From Pleurotus ostreatus/Saccharomyces cerevisiae fusant (Eukaryota > Opisthokonta), in the NCBI GenBank assembly GCA_024196135.1, contig JAMQCK010000035.1, positions 1 through 64,000 on the forward strand: DNA of 64,000 nucleotides, given 5' to 3'. The position numbers were made by a program, and so were the translations under genes. Shown here in pieces: positions 35,394 to 49,635 of the stretch (positions are counted from its first letter, which is position 1; the number at the start of each line of letters is the position of its first letter). Below the pieces are notes generated by a model that did not search any database, was not told the origin of the DNA, and saw nothing but the letters and a program-made list of their open reading frames with translations.

Positions 35394-36420
35394 ATGCTCG
35401 CGTTAGCGATCCTACTCTTGACGATCGCGCGCTTGGTACTAGGCGCGCAGGAGGATGTGATCATTTCGCTAACGTCCTCTGCTATCGTCTATGTGCCCTT
35501 CCTCTGCGATGCTGGGGATGACTGCGACGGTGGATGGTATGCGAGATGACATCGTAGGGCGAGCGCGGGATGCTGACGAGGGTCTAATCGCAGGCAACGC
35601 GCGACGACAGAGACCGGCGCCATGGTGATCACCACGAACGGCTCGTCCGAGGATGCACTGGACATCGTGCCGCAGGTGTTTATGCAGTTTAGAGGTAGGC
35701 TCGAGTTCATTATGCCATGCATTGCCCGACCTCTACCTCACTCACTCCCTACTACCCGTCACTAACCCCCCCCCCAGCCAGCGCCCTCCACCTCGCCACC
35801 TCCGCCTTCTCCACCGCGGACGTCGAGGTGGCGGTCTCCCAGGACAACAGCAGCATCTCGCAGAACGTGACCTCGCGCACGGGGCTGATCACGGTCATCG
35901 GGCTCGACAGCACCGCGCTCACGACGCTCGCGCTCACGTACGTCCCACCTGGGCGCCTCGACCTCAGCCAGCTGTGGGCGACGGTGGAGGATGAGATCGC
36001 GAGGTGAGTAGAGGCTTCTGTGGTACAAGGTTCTGCGGTGGCATAAGGCGCCGATGTGGCACAAGGCTACGATGTGGCACAAGGCTTCGACTTACGGACC
36101 CTCACAGCGTGTCTTCGTCCTACCTTCCCCCGCTGACGACGCCACCCACGGCCACGCTACCAGCATACACAACTGCGACGAGCGGAGGGCCTACCATAGT
36201 AGTCTCCCAGCCGCCGTCAGCGCACCAGAAACCCGACCTGGCATACCCCCTCGGCCTCACGCTGGGTCTCTCGTTCGGTCTGACGCTCCTCGCGACCGGC
36301 ACGTATCTGGTCTGGCGCAGGTGGAAGCAGCATGAAAGGAAGAAGTGGGAGGAAGAAGCGCAGGAGAACGAGGCTTGGGAACGGCGGAAGGGTAAGATGC
36401 GGGATGATTTTGTACAGTAG
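35394..36420 (+). CDS. Type I membrane protein of unknown function
   Basis: Four exons (35394-35536, 35594-35694, 35778-36003, 36108-36420) give 260 residues. Residues 1-18 (MLALAILLLTIARLVLGA) are a signal peptide. A luminal or extracellular region of about 185 residues has a Cys pair (FLCDAGDDCDGGW), repeated beta-strand-like segments (ASALHLATSAFSTADVEVAV) and a Thr/Pro-rich stalk. A single helix at about residues 204-226 (PLGLTLGLSFGLTLLATGTY) is followed by RRWKQHERKKWEEE, a basic then acidic cytosolic tail. I do not recognise the family. Intron 3 carries a short tandem repeat. The gene converges on the coiled-coil gene at 36505. Confidence 0.75.
36030..36092. repeat. 18-bp tandem repeat inside an intron
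   Basis: The third intron of the type I membrane protein gene (36004-36107) consists largely of three to four diverged copies of an 18-nt unit close to GATGTGGCACAAGGCTAC. The donor and acceptor lie outside the repeat. Confidence 0.7.
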
Positions 36421-36504
36421 TTTTGGGACAGTGATACAGGATACCATGGGATTCGGGATGTGGACGTGTATGAGCTGTAGATAGCAAACTATACCAAGGA
36501 TTTA

Positions 36505-37364
36505 TCAGGTCCTCAGAGTCCCATTCGGTGATTCCTGCGGGGCAGCGGGGATAGAGATGACCATTGGCGGGGTCAGTGTCCGGCGCGTCTGCGAGCAGTT
36601 TGAGTAATTGCATGTTCGAAAGCAAGACGAACGATTACTTACATTCGCCTCATTCCAACCGTTACTGCCAACCCCATTCTGGTTTGGCGGTGGGACGGGT
36701 GGGAACTCCTCCTCCGGCTGCTCGCCGTGTACCGGTCTACGTCCGACGGGTGGCGAAGACGGAAAGTTTCGAAGGAGCGTCGGCTGGCTAGGAAGCACTA
36801 GCTGCATAGCGTCGAGCAACAGGCTGATGGGGTCGTCAGTTAACAGGACACAGACGAAGAGCTGTCTGCAAGATGCAGGTGCCACTCACTCCATCTCGTC
36901 TTGTAGGGCGTCTATGCGCTTAGCTGCTCGTGCGAGGTCGCGCTGGTACTCTGCATTTTTCTGTACAAAGACAAGGTGAGTGGAACGTGAACGCAGTAAA
37001 ACAGAGGGTGGCGTACCGCAGTCAACTCCTCGTAACGGGCCAGCAGAGCGTCGTAGCTGAGGCAGACGGTTAGTGTTAGCACTGACAGCTTCATTTCATT
37101 CGAGAACGTACTCTTCCTGTCCTTGCGATATCATGTTAGGGCTGGTGTCCATACGTGTATAACCGTCCACGCCGTCCTGCCTGCGCTAGGCGTAATTAAC
37201 GGTCCGCAAACACCAGAGCCTCGGAAAGGGCCACTCACATATTCCTCCGTATCATATTGACTGGAGATAGATGGGCCCCGCTGTATGAGGTCGCCATACC
37301 TTCCTTGCGTAGTGGCCGTAAGCGCCTGCGGCTCGGTAGGCGCCGAGTTGGAGGTAGACGCCAT
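36505..37364 (-). CDS. Small coiled-coil protein of unknown function
   Basis: Six exons on the minus strand give about 193 residues. Exon 1 (37364-37239) starts MASTSNSAPTEPQALTATTQ and ends TEEY. Later exons give GYTRMDTSPNMISQGQEDYD, a predicted coiled coil (LLARYEELTA joined to KNAEYQRDLARAAKRIDALQ) around residues 70-105, then LLLDAMQLVLPSQPTLLRNF, a Pro-rich linker and a basic end (TRRTLTPPMVIS). Each junction uses GT/AG and keeps frame. No catalytic motif is seen. It may be a structural or adaptor protein. I do not know the family. Confidence 0.6.
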
Positions 37365-37573
37365 GATCACGAGGTCAAGTTCAACTTCTGCCCAAGCGCG
37401 ATCAACTGGGGTTTCGGGCTTCGCCGGTGAATGACTGTGGATGCTAATTGTGTCTTACGACATAACCGAAGCGCTAACTGCGATAACGAAATGGCTTGTT
37501 GGGTGAGGTAGCTCGTGCGTGGTAAAGTATGCAACCTCTGTGACCAAAAATATCTCAATCCTGAGAGGAAAAA

Positions 37574-37659
37574 TGGTTCGACCCGGGTTCGAACCGGAGA
37601 CCTCCTGTGACCACGAACTAATGTGAGACAGACGTGATAACCAACTACACCATCGAACC
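37574..37659 (-). tRNA. tRNA-Val (anticodon CAC) with a 12-nt intron
   Basis: Read on the minus strand, the acceptor stem GGTTCGA pairs with TCGAACC, and the discriminator base is A. The D arm GTGTAGTTGGTTATCAC, an anticodon stem TCTGT/ACAGG and a T arm CCGGTTCGAACCCGG are all present. The anticodon CAC (plus-strand 37623-37625) lies in the loop CTCACA. A 12-nt intron (about 37610-37621) follows position 37, the canonical place for nuclear tRNA introns. Mature length without the intron is 74 nt before CCA addition. Confidence 0.93.
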
Positions 37660-37849
37660 GGTTGGAAGGGCTATCGCCACAGTAACCTCGTCACCGCACT
37701 CCTTTGCAGCGTGCTGGCTCTAGCTCTCGCGTTTGAGGAGGCTGACTCCCTTGACTAGTCGCGCAAACATACCCTCAGCAACCTGTGGTAGATGGGAAAA
37801 CAAACCAATAATCATGGAATAAGATAGGTGTTTTGATACAATTTCTGGT

Positions 37850-39136
37850 CTACCAGAAGTTTTCCCAGATCAACATACGCTCCGTGGCATCCAGCTCCTG
37901 TCGACGAAGTATGTCCTGCGACTGAATCAAACGCAGCTCTCTCCCCCGCATACGACGCGTCTTCCGAAGCGGCTCTGCGATGTCCTTCTCGTCGTCCGTC
38001 GGCTGGCGCTCGTCTTCGGGCAACGTTAAAGCGTACTCGTGCGTGCGCTCCAGCACGGCATGCGTCTTTGCGAGCGCGAACGAGACTGCATTCGCGAGCG
38101 CGCTCTCCCCCGCTTCGGGCACAAAGTGCGCGAGCGTCAGGGCGGAGAACATGTCGCCGACACCGGAGAAGTAGCCTGGGATGAGGGTAACGCAGCGTGC
38201 GTGGACGGTTCCTTCAGCGGCGTCGGAGGTGATGCAGAGGAGCTGGTCAGTGTGGGTGGTGGGGCGAAGCGAGGCGGGGAGGGCGTCGAGTAGCCATTGT
38301 GTGAGGGGTATGGAGCTGAGGACGACGTGGGGGACCTTGTATCGGTCGTGTAGCACACGAAGGGATGTGCGAAGCGTATCCATGTCGCGGATTGGGGTAT
38401 CTGTGAGCGTTCTGGTCGCCATATGAGCGAACGCTTCTACGAGAGGCACGGACGGACGCACTCGACCTCGAACCAATTGGGAGTAATGACATCCGCGAGA
38501 TGCAGGAGGTCCCTGTACACAGGGATAACATCCGCCGCGACGTAAAGCTTCCCGGAGTCGCCCATGACCGCTGCAAAGCATGAGGACGATGTCGTACGCG
38601 GAGTAAGAACACGTACGATCAAGCAGGTAAATCGCCTTCGGATTTCTCTCCTTGAGTTTCGTTACGAAGTCTGCAACCGCAGACAAACCCTCTGCACCGG
38701 GAATATAGCCTGCATGAGTTGTGTAGATAGTCAGATATGCAGACGAGCATGACTAGGTGGGCGTACCAGTCAGTAGTCTATCTTGTGCAAGCAATTCGTT
38801 CTTCTCCATTGAGTCAAAGATGCTGCGCAGATCTGCTGCAGACGCGCGCGTCCCACCGAACCGTCCATACCCTGCGAGCCTGATATCAGCGAGGATGGGG
38901 AGAGGGCGTGAGGGGGTGTGCATACCCGCGTGGTTCGAGAAGTTGACGGTATTCACGACCTTTTAGCACGTCAGTTCTCGTCTCAAAAATCATTGTATAG
39001 GACTCACATCTACATCGTACCCCAAGCATTGCAAGGGGAAGACCGCAGCCTTACCGCCCACATAGCCGAAGGCGACGTGCGACTGGATGCTCAGGACACG
39101 CCCCGGGTTTTCGGGTACGGCGGAGTTTGCTGACAT
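37850..39136 (-). CDS. Pyridoxal kinase
   Basis: Phosphorylates pyridoxal, pyridoxine or pyridoxamine with ATP to supply PLP; cytosolic, ribokinase-like fold. About seven exons give about 350 residues. Exon 1 begins at the ATG at 39136 and carries [20 protein letters not shown] and [11 protein letters not shown]. The next exons continue [18 protein letters not shown], matching the substrate-binding region of the family. [12 protein letters not shown] (with Pro made across a splice junction), ITPNWFEVE and [17 protein letters not shown], which has the catalytic Asp of the GxGD motif, follow. The C-terminal 60 residues are charged ([20 protein letters not shown]), an extension common in fungal forms. 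Confidence 0.95.
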
Positions 39137-40060
39137 GGTGGTCGTAAGCAAGCCTCAGCGAGCTCGGTACGTAGTCACTTGCGACGGTCCGTTAATCGCT
39201 ACGGAGCTGGGCGGTAATAGCATGGTGGGCGGCGCTTATCAAGGCGATCGGATTCGGACGACAATGACTCACCGATCAGGCAGGACCTTCCCACGCCACC
39301 GAGCTTGAAGTCGCCTTTCATGCAGCGATGACCAGAATATTGCTCTCCTCCATCTATGTGCCGTCTGGAAAAACTTTTGCTGCTAATGTGAGTTCTCATA
39401 CCATGCTGCGGTTTTTTGTGTCCGTACGGCCACGCAACTGCAACGAGGTGTCCAAGATCGATGGAACAGACCAACTTTGCGAACTTGTTGAACGCGCGCT
39501 GAGCAGACCTTTCTTCGGAGCAACAGTTTCAGTGGTCAGAAAAACGGACAAGCTATGCCACCAGAGGCCATGATACACATCATACAGTGATCAGCAAGTC
39601 GTATATGGAGTACGCGGGAAGAGAAAGATCACCCGAAAGCCACTACCAGTCCCAATCCACAGCCCAACGCTCACACAGTATTCCAGAGGCAATTCCTTCC
39701 AGGAATGAAATGAGATTATAGAGTGTACAAGGCTGAGAGCAACAAGAGCACAAACAAACAAACAGGTGAACAAGTAAAAAAGGTGAAAACAATATGTACA
39801 GATCGACGCGCACGCAGCACACAATAGACGGGGGAAGTATGGGTGGTAAGTAGGGGCTGGGGAAATAAGCACAGATGGGCGGAATGGATAAGGGAGCCGG
39901 GCACAGAGGGAGTCGGGCACGAGCAGGGCGGCATCCCCAGGTGCCCGCGGGGGAAGAGGACAGGGATAAGGAAAAGTAAAGCCAGCGCGACGACAAGCTT
40001 GAGCCTGACTCGCGAGATGCTAGAAGCGATAAATAAGACGACAGGGGAGGCACAGACCCC
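39137..40060. other. Intergenic spacer
   Basis: About 920 bases holding the promoter of the pyridoxal kinase gene and the 3' flank of the LisH regulator gene. No gene or repeat is supported. Confidence 0.5.
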
Positions 40061-42343
40061 CTACTTCGCGTCCACGCCCTCCACCGGTCTGCTGTCGTCG
40101 AACCAGGCGCCGAAGGAATCGTAGTCCAGCCGCGAGCCCAACATGTCACCGGACATGTCCATGTCGAGAGCGCCCGCGGCATACGAGTCCCCACCGAACA
40201 GGTTCATGAAGTCGGTCGACTCGCCGAGGCCGAGGCTCATGCTGCCGGAGTTGTCAACGCCATTGACCTGCGTTGAAGGTGCGGGTGGCTGCTGCTGCTG
40301 GGCCGGCGCTTGTTGGGGCTGCTGCTGAGGTTGGGACGAAGGTGCCTGCGACTGCTGCGCGCCTCCTTGTGACGGTGGACGCGCACCCAGCTCCATAGTT
40401 GGTGGTGCGCTCGCAGGAGGTGCGGGTGCTGGCGTTGCAGGCGCGGTCCCGGGCGATGTCTCCGCGCTCTTCGCCTCCTTCTTCTGCTGCTGGAGATCCT
40501 TCGCTGCCGTCGCAGGCGACGGCGGAGGCGGCATCTTCGTCGGAACACCACGGTACGCGCCCCCGGGACCCGAACCCAGGTTGTAGTCGCCAGGCGCGGG
40601 AGGCGGGGCCATGGGTACGGGGGGCTGCGGCATTCGACCCTGGTGCGCTGCATGCATGCTGTTGTGGTACTGCTGGGGCGTCATGGGCGCAATGGGCGGT
40701 TGCATGCCTGGCTGTGCGTGCCCGGGACCCATGTGCATCATGCCGGGTCCGCCGTACATGGGGCCAGGGGGCGGGACGCCTGGCGCGGGCGGTCCCATAC
40801 GCATCGGACCGCCAGGCATCGGCGGATGCTGCTGCTGCTGAGGTGGCCTCGGGTACGCGCTTCCGCCCGCCATCGGCCCAGAGTCAGGCGGGGAAGGCTT
40901 CTGACGCTTCGCATTGGGTGGGGATCCGTCGTTGCGATCCTGAAACTCGTCAGTACAAGTGACGAGCAATCTGAAGGACAGGAACGTACCTCGTCTCCTG
41001 GTGATGAGCTTGCACGCTTGTTTCCTCTGGACGGTTGGCCAGGCTGTGGTGGTGGGGGCATATTGTTCGCGCCAAGCGGCCTATTCCTGGCGAAACGCTG
41101 ACGAAGGGTCTGCAATAGGCGGTTCTTCTCCTCGAGCGTCAAAGACGTGACCTCGCGAGTGCTAAAACCTATTTCACTCTTAACTTGATAGATGGCGTCC
41201 GGAGGATAGCGCTGGAGCTCGTTCAAGAGGTTCTGCTCCTGCTGCTGGTGCGGGGTACCCAGCTGAGCCGCGCGCATGGACGGGCTGGTCTGAGGCACCA
41301 TACCCGAGCCTGGCGTCGCTTGCCGGCTTGGCGGACGAGCACCGCTGTAGGACGGACTTGGGTGTTGCGCGGGCATGCCATTAGGCGGCGGCATTGCACC
41401 ACGCATGTGTGGCGCAGGGATCTGGCCACCCATCGGTGACGAATGCGATTGACCGTGCATGCCCGGCTGAGGCGGGTGTGGTCCAGGACCGCCTTGCGGA
41501 GATGGGTGAGTCATCGCGGGGGAGACTTGGTACTGATGCACACCATTCGGGCGCTGCTGAGGGGGTGGAGGGGGGATGGTGCGTTGTCCGGGCATTTGTG
41601 GGAAATTCGGCGCGCCAGGGTGTGGGGGAACCGGACCGTGGGGAACGCCGTTCGGCTGCGGGTTGCCCGGAAAGCCAGACTGGTGCGGCTGCATCGGGTT
41701 TGGTCCAGGCGGCGCGGTGCCATTCGGCATGTGGCCGTTGGGCATGTTGTGTGGTGGGCGATGGGGCGGCGCGCCGTTGGTCACGGGGCCGGGGCGTGGA
41801 GCATGCGACGGTGGAAGATGAGGGATAAGGGATGGGGGTGGGGGGTTGGGGCGGGCGAGCATAACGTCTCGACTATGCCGATTCTGCTCCTCAAGCTTGT
41901 CTTCGGTGTGCTGTGGAAACAAGCGCCATAAATCCCGAGGTCTAGAAACGCGCCAGATAAGGCCGACTCACCTGCACATAAAGTAAAGCTTCTTCAGCTG
42001 CTGAATCTCCTCTGGTCTTCGCATTGAAAGTAACCCAGAAAACGCTCCACCATCTGGAAGAAGGAACGTGTGAGTGTTCTGTAGCGGTCCGACCGCAAGT
42101 ACACGCACTCAAAAATGAAGCCCTGCTTTGTCTGTATAGGAGGCGCTGCATCACTTAGGCCAGCCTCCCTACGAAGCTCGGATGCAGTCTTGAAGAAACC
42201 ATGCTTGACGCAGTAATCATGCACGTATACGTTGAACCTGTGAACTCGTCAATGACCGTTCCCAGTCAGGAAGCGGGACCGCTCTCGCACATGTGGTCTC
42301 CCTCCCAAGACATGGTGCTGATAGTGGGGTCGGTACTAGACAT
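40061..42343 (-). CDS. LisH/LUFS-domain transcriptional regulator, Flo8/SomA type
   Basis: Exon 1 starts at 42343 and ends in WEGDH. A 55-nt intron (GTGCGA...CACAG) joins it to FNVYVHDYCVKHGFFKTASE, the LisH motif. Next comes PPIQTKQGFIFE joined to WWSVFWVTFNAK, completing the LUFS module shared by LEUNIG, Flo8 and SSBP proteins, which dimerises and recruits LDB-type partners. The rest, several hundred residues, is Pro/Gln/Gly/Met-rich with poly-Gln (QQQPQQAPAQQQQ), a basic patch (ASSSPGDE to NAKRQKPSPP) and an acidic end (FMNLFGGDSYAAGALDMDMS; LDYDSFGAWFDD) suited to transcriptional activation. In fungi such proteins control adhesion, filamentation and morphogenesis; a role here is inferred. 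The 42-residue N-terminal part is the only strongly family-specific region. Confidence 0.85.
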
Positions 42344-42810
42344 GGTGCCGGTAGCGCCTAGGAGCGCGCTTCTTGACCTGCTCGGGCGGAGAGTGTAGGG
42401 CGGGGTGACGGAGGAATAATCTGATGCGATGTCGAGGGTAGTGTCTTCGGCGGGTACCGAGGGCGATGGGTATGTCTGTTTCGCCGGCGTCGGCGGCGAC
42501 GACGAGAGAGCCAGGAAAGCGCGACAAGATCCCTTGATCTGTGGTGGTGCAGGTAGAAGACACGACCGAGCTTTCGCTTGGACCATTTGATTGCAAATTC
42601 ATCGGAGACTAAATTCTCGGCATCTCCCGGACTTCTCTTTCCGTGCATGTTCGTCTCTGTCCCTGCACCGTCCATAAAACTCACGCCATCTACCAGCTGC
42701 AATAGGTTTCTCCCAAGGCCCGATATCCAGAGAAAAGTCCTCGAACAATTGGCTCAATCTACTCTCTCCTGGCACGGCACATAGGCCGCGGGGACCCGGT
42801 CTCAAGCGGC
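42344..42810. promoter_or_regulatory. Upstream region of the LisH regulator gene
   Basis: 467 bases between the LisH regulator ATG and the stop of the next gene on the same strand. No clear TATA box is seen. Open frames here give only low-complexity translations. Confidence 0.4.
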
Positions 42811-43239
42811 CTACTGCGCTTCTCCCGCTGCTTTGATCTTCCCCGTGCCCGAAACCAGGTTTCGCACTGCTCGCATGTCTCCCCCTCCGTCTACAGTGAA
42901 GAATATCTCCTCAAGAAAACCCTCCGAGCGCTTGAGCAGTGCAAGGCTCGCCGTTCTGACGTCCTCAATCATGATTTGCCCATCGGGTCCGCGCGGTTCA
43001 TCGACAGTCTCGCGGATCTTCCACGCGGAAGTGAGTGATAACTCAGCCTGCTCTATAGCGTTTCGTGATCCAGCTGCTTCTCCTTCACCGCCTTCTTCCA
43101 TCCCATCAGTTTCCTCTTGTACGCCATTACACTCCCCGGCAAGTCTCCTTGATATCAGAGCTCAATACTTTTGATTCCTTTTGTCTACCTGACTGATACT
43201 GCTGATGTCCCCGAACATCCCTCCCGTCCTCGAGCTCAT
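42811..43239 (-). CDS. Small protein of unknown function
   Basis: Two exons (43239-43189 and 43131-42811) joined by a 57-nt intron give 123 residues. The start encodes MSSRTGGMFGDISSIS. The second exon has an acidic stretch (ETDGMEEGGEGEAAGS) followed by a helical, well-mixed segment (ELSLTSAWKIRETVDEPRGP, DVRTASLALLKRSEGFLEE and IFFTVDGGGDMRAVRNLVS). Composition and codon choice look coding and differ from the shadow frames on the other strand. I do not recognise the family. The short first exon and its splice sites are a model based on frame only. Confidence 0.45.
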
Positions 43240-44934
43240 CGTCTCACACTACACCGCCAGTTCTTCCTTTGCTCCGCCCTAGCGCCTATCGTAGCGCCTG
43301 GCGCTTGACCGGCCTGACGTCTCGCTCGCAATCTATCGGGCTTGTATGTTCTGGAAACAGGGCTGGGCTGTCCGGCCGCTGTCATGATATGCACTTTAGA
43401 CCCAATGGTCCATGTCAGCGGTCGCCGTGCTATACAATGCTTGTGAGTGGCGACAACGAGGGCGCCATCGCCAACGGTCAGGCGCATGGCTGCTGCATCT
43501 CCGACGTCCAAAAGCCTTCTCTTATCTGGTGAAAACGTGTCCACTACGCGGCTTCTGACGCCATTCCTAAGGGCAGGTTTCTTGTGCCTTCAACACCAGT
43601 GCTTTCCTCCACTGTCTTGACACTTGTTTGTAGGACTTCATTGGCTTCAAAGCAGCTGCAAATATCGTATTTTGGACTGATTTTTCCGCTCATCGTCGTG
43701 AGATGCTTCCGCTGCTTCTCCTCAGCGGACAAGGCTTCTACTACTCATCAACTGCGCTTCTACAACCCATCGGACGCCTCTCATCGTCAAATGCGCACTC
43801 ACGTCGTCAGATGGCCCATTCGCGCCATCACTTGCTTCATCGTCACCCTATCCTCTTCGTCAGCTGCCTTCCCGTGCGCCCTTATCCAGCCCTCATCTCG
43901 ACGATCGAAGGCCTCGTCGGAGAGGTTTGCGAGTTGACAGGAGCTTCGAAGTCCCCAAAGCTTCGAATGGAACCTCGAGATGCACCTCTGCGCACCTTCG
44001 CCACGACATTGCGTCTTCTCGTCGTCAGCAGACCACAGTCAATGAATGGGACGGACTACGTCGGCGAAGCGCTCGCCTTCCCTCGACCAAATCTCGACCG
44101 GCCATTGGCTCTAAAACTGGACTTCTGCGCCCGCGCTATATCCGCATATTCCCAGGGTGAGTATTTCAGTGTATCGAAGGTCTGTCGAGAGAGCTGTATG
44201 GTGAGGCTCATCTGCTGCTCCGTAGCTTCTTTGTACTCATACAGTCATAGCGAAAGTGAAGGCGTTGATCTCCAGTGAATTCAGGTCTTCTGCTATGCTT
44301 ATCGCGTCAATCTTGGAGTCGACGCTTCGACTCACCACTTACAGGACAATGATTAGTTTCTTGCTCAGAAGATGAACTCGTACTTAGTCTCCGGAGCACC
44401 GCGGTAGTGATTTGATGAAAGCCCTGTACTCCCTCTTTTCATCTGACGCTCGGCGACCCATGGTCGGCGTCCCCTCATAGGTCCCCGCCTTATGCCTCGG
44501 AGCGCTGCAATCGATGATGGCACCACCGATGCGCCGGAAATGAACATAGACCGATCCTATAGGCGGGAATCTATATGCGTCTGCATTGCTGCTATGGGGG
44601 TACGTACTAGCATTGTACTCTCGCAGTTGTTCATATCTCTCTGCCTGCCGTCGTATGAGTACTCAATACTAGCCACCCACGTTATATAGGCGCCGTCGGG
44701 GGTGCGACTTCAGGCCAGCCCGTCCTCGCGCCACACACGTGCAGGCTGCGTGCACGGACTCGACCTTCATAGATCCTCCTGTCTGTCCACTCTCCAGCAA
44801 ATGCGTTCCCCCACACTCCTGATTCATCCAAAACAACCGCTGGAAAGTCATGAATACACTATGCCTTCTATTCATTTGCAGTATCAAAGACGTAGGACGT
44901 AGGATGGAATATTGATACACAAACAAAACATCAA
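43240..44934. other. Intergenic spacer, no gene supported
   Basis: About 1.7 kb. A + strand frame at 43703-44278 stays open for 191 codons, but its translation is Ser/Arg/Leu-rich, changes character along its length and lacks motifs, so I do not call it. The right end is the 3' flank of the CDC48 gene. Confidence 0.4.
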
Positions 44935-47784
<2,850 letters not shown>

Positions 47785-48027
47785 AATGTCGTTTCGTGAG
47801 GTAAGGTGGTGGTCAAGAGACAAGATGCGCGACGCTTTATGAGGCGGGGACTTGACTTACGCGTCCTGTGGCAGTGCATCCACGCGACGAATTGCTGAAT
47901 CAGCATTTCCCCTTTGGGGCGCATTGTTCTCTCCCCTTCTCCCGGGTTCCACTCTACTTGAGGACGTTCTGAGGCTCTGTTGACCACAGAAAAATATTGG
48001 TACAGCTACTGTGAGTCCTTAGACCAA

Positions 48028-48960
48028 CTACATCTCCTCATCGTCGTCCAAATTCAGCTCTTCTGGCGGGAAATCCCCAACTTTCACCTTTTCCGGCCGC
48101 ACAAAGACGCCGTACTTCGGTGCGCAAGTAAAGTATCGTTCGCCTTGTACACTGAGGAAGGTGTCAGTGATCTACTGAAGAAAACACAAAGACTGACTCA
48201 CGATCCGTCGTTCTTGCCCATGGGTTCGTCGTATTCGACGCCGACCCAAACGCCTCCAGATCCGAATTTAGTCTCTCCAACAAAGCGCACCGTGCCGCGC
48301 TTGTGTAGACCAGGCTCGTTGGTTTCAATCTCGCACCTAGAGCCCACGGGAATGTTGACTTCCTCCTTCTCCGCTGCAGGACTCTCCGTCTTCTCGGCAA
48401 AGCGGCCCATCTTCATGCGCTGCTTGTAGGCCATGACGGTATCTGAAATAGAATTAGACTCTCCAGCGACAATGACACAGGAAGAGCATACCGTTTCTCT
48501 TCGCATACTCTTCTTCTGTCAGCTCGAACTTGTCGACGTTCGAGGTGTCCGTAAGCTGGCCAGTGAAAGAAGTCGCTGGGTTGAGGTCAGTGACCTGGCG
48601 AGGTGGCGTAAGTGAGATTCTTGCACAGTGCATAGGGCTAAGCAAAATATGGACTGACCTTGATTGCCTGATAGTCTTTGACGCCATAATATCCCAATGG
48701 TCGCGAATCATCGGACAAGTCTGCGATGGGCTGCTCGTCGTCCACGGTGTTCAGCAGGAAGAGTGCCTGGTTTTGTACGGGTATGCCAGTAATGAGCTCG
48801 AGTTTTCCCTATAAGATCGTCAGCGCTGATCAAGTTCAAGTATCCACGGGTCGTCGCAAGTTGGGCTCACCTTCAGCTGCTCAATCGTGGTGTGCGGATC
48901 GAAGCGCCTCTCCGACCGGGTATCTGGCGACACTACAAAGACTTTCAGATAGCTAGACAT
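48028..48960 (-). CDS. Tubulin-folding cofactor B (CAP-Gly protein)
   Basis: Alpha-tubulin folding cofactor B (Alf1/TBCB) binds newly made alpha-tubulin in the cytosol and passes it to cofactor E. About five exons give about 245 residues. The N-terminal ubiquitin-like domain begins [20 protein letters not shown] and continues [21 protein letters not shown] coiled linker follows ([20 protein letters not shown]), then the CAP-Gly domain: [26 protein letters not shown] and the [15 protein letters not shown] block formed across the last intron. The C-terminus is acidic ([13 protein letters not shown]), the tubulin-tail-like end seen in family members. It lies 244 bp upstream of CDC48 on the same strand. 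Confidence 0.92.
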
Positions 48961-49635
48961 GATATGTCCTTTTAAGCTCTCAGAGTATCCTGATTTTTCG
49001 AGCGATCTCTCGAGGCAGGCAAAGCAAGCAAGGCGCACGTCTCACACGAGTCGTGATGGTGAAGTTGAAGTGTTACCGGCGTTTGCCGAATCCCATTTTG
49101 AATCCGCGGACGGTGCGGGCCGTGCCGAGGCGTCTCTTCCTGAACGGTCACCTTCGCGGTTCGCCGGCCCCGCTTGACGGAGGGCCGCTCCTTACGAGAC
49201 GCGACCGCCTTGGAAGTTGGCGAGCACATGTAACGACGTCGAATGCAACAGCCGAACGAGTTGGTCTTCCTTTGCCCGCGATCTCTGCACGTCCAAGTCC
49301 CTTGACCTCTCAGACGATCCCATGCAACATCCCATGAGGAGATCGCCAAGAAGCCTTGCTCTGGACAAGAGGAAGACCCAGATGCGACCTTTATTGCGGA
49401 TGTGGCTCAGCACACCTGGCCAATCTCTCCTGATTTGTTTCAAGCCGAATTTCCGTGCGGACTTTAGGAGGGTGCCTTTCGCGCCTCTTCCTGGATTCGC
49501 TTCGACGGAAGCTTCCATTGTGCTAGATCAGCGGAAGTGCACTTCGGAAGAAAAATTACGGAGGCAGGAAGGGGTGCATGGCACGCAGGTATATAAGGGT
49601 GCGCGACAACGGAGATCTACAGTAGGATCGCCACC
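48961..49635. promoter_or_regulatory. Divergent promoter region of cofactor B and GH5 genes
   Basis: 675 bases separating two divergent genes. A clear TATA box (TATATAAG, 49590-49597) lies about 40 nt before the GH5 ATG. No TATA is seen near the cofactor B start. Confidence 0.55.

Noticed and set aside
43703..44278. Open frame of 191 codons on the + strand
   Set aside because: Composition changes along its length, there are no recognisable motifs, and overlapping frames are equally open; not enough to call a gene.
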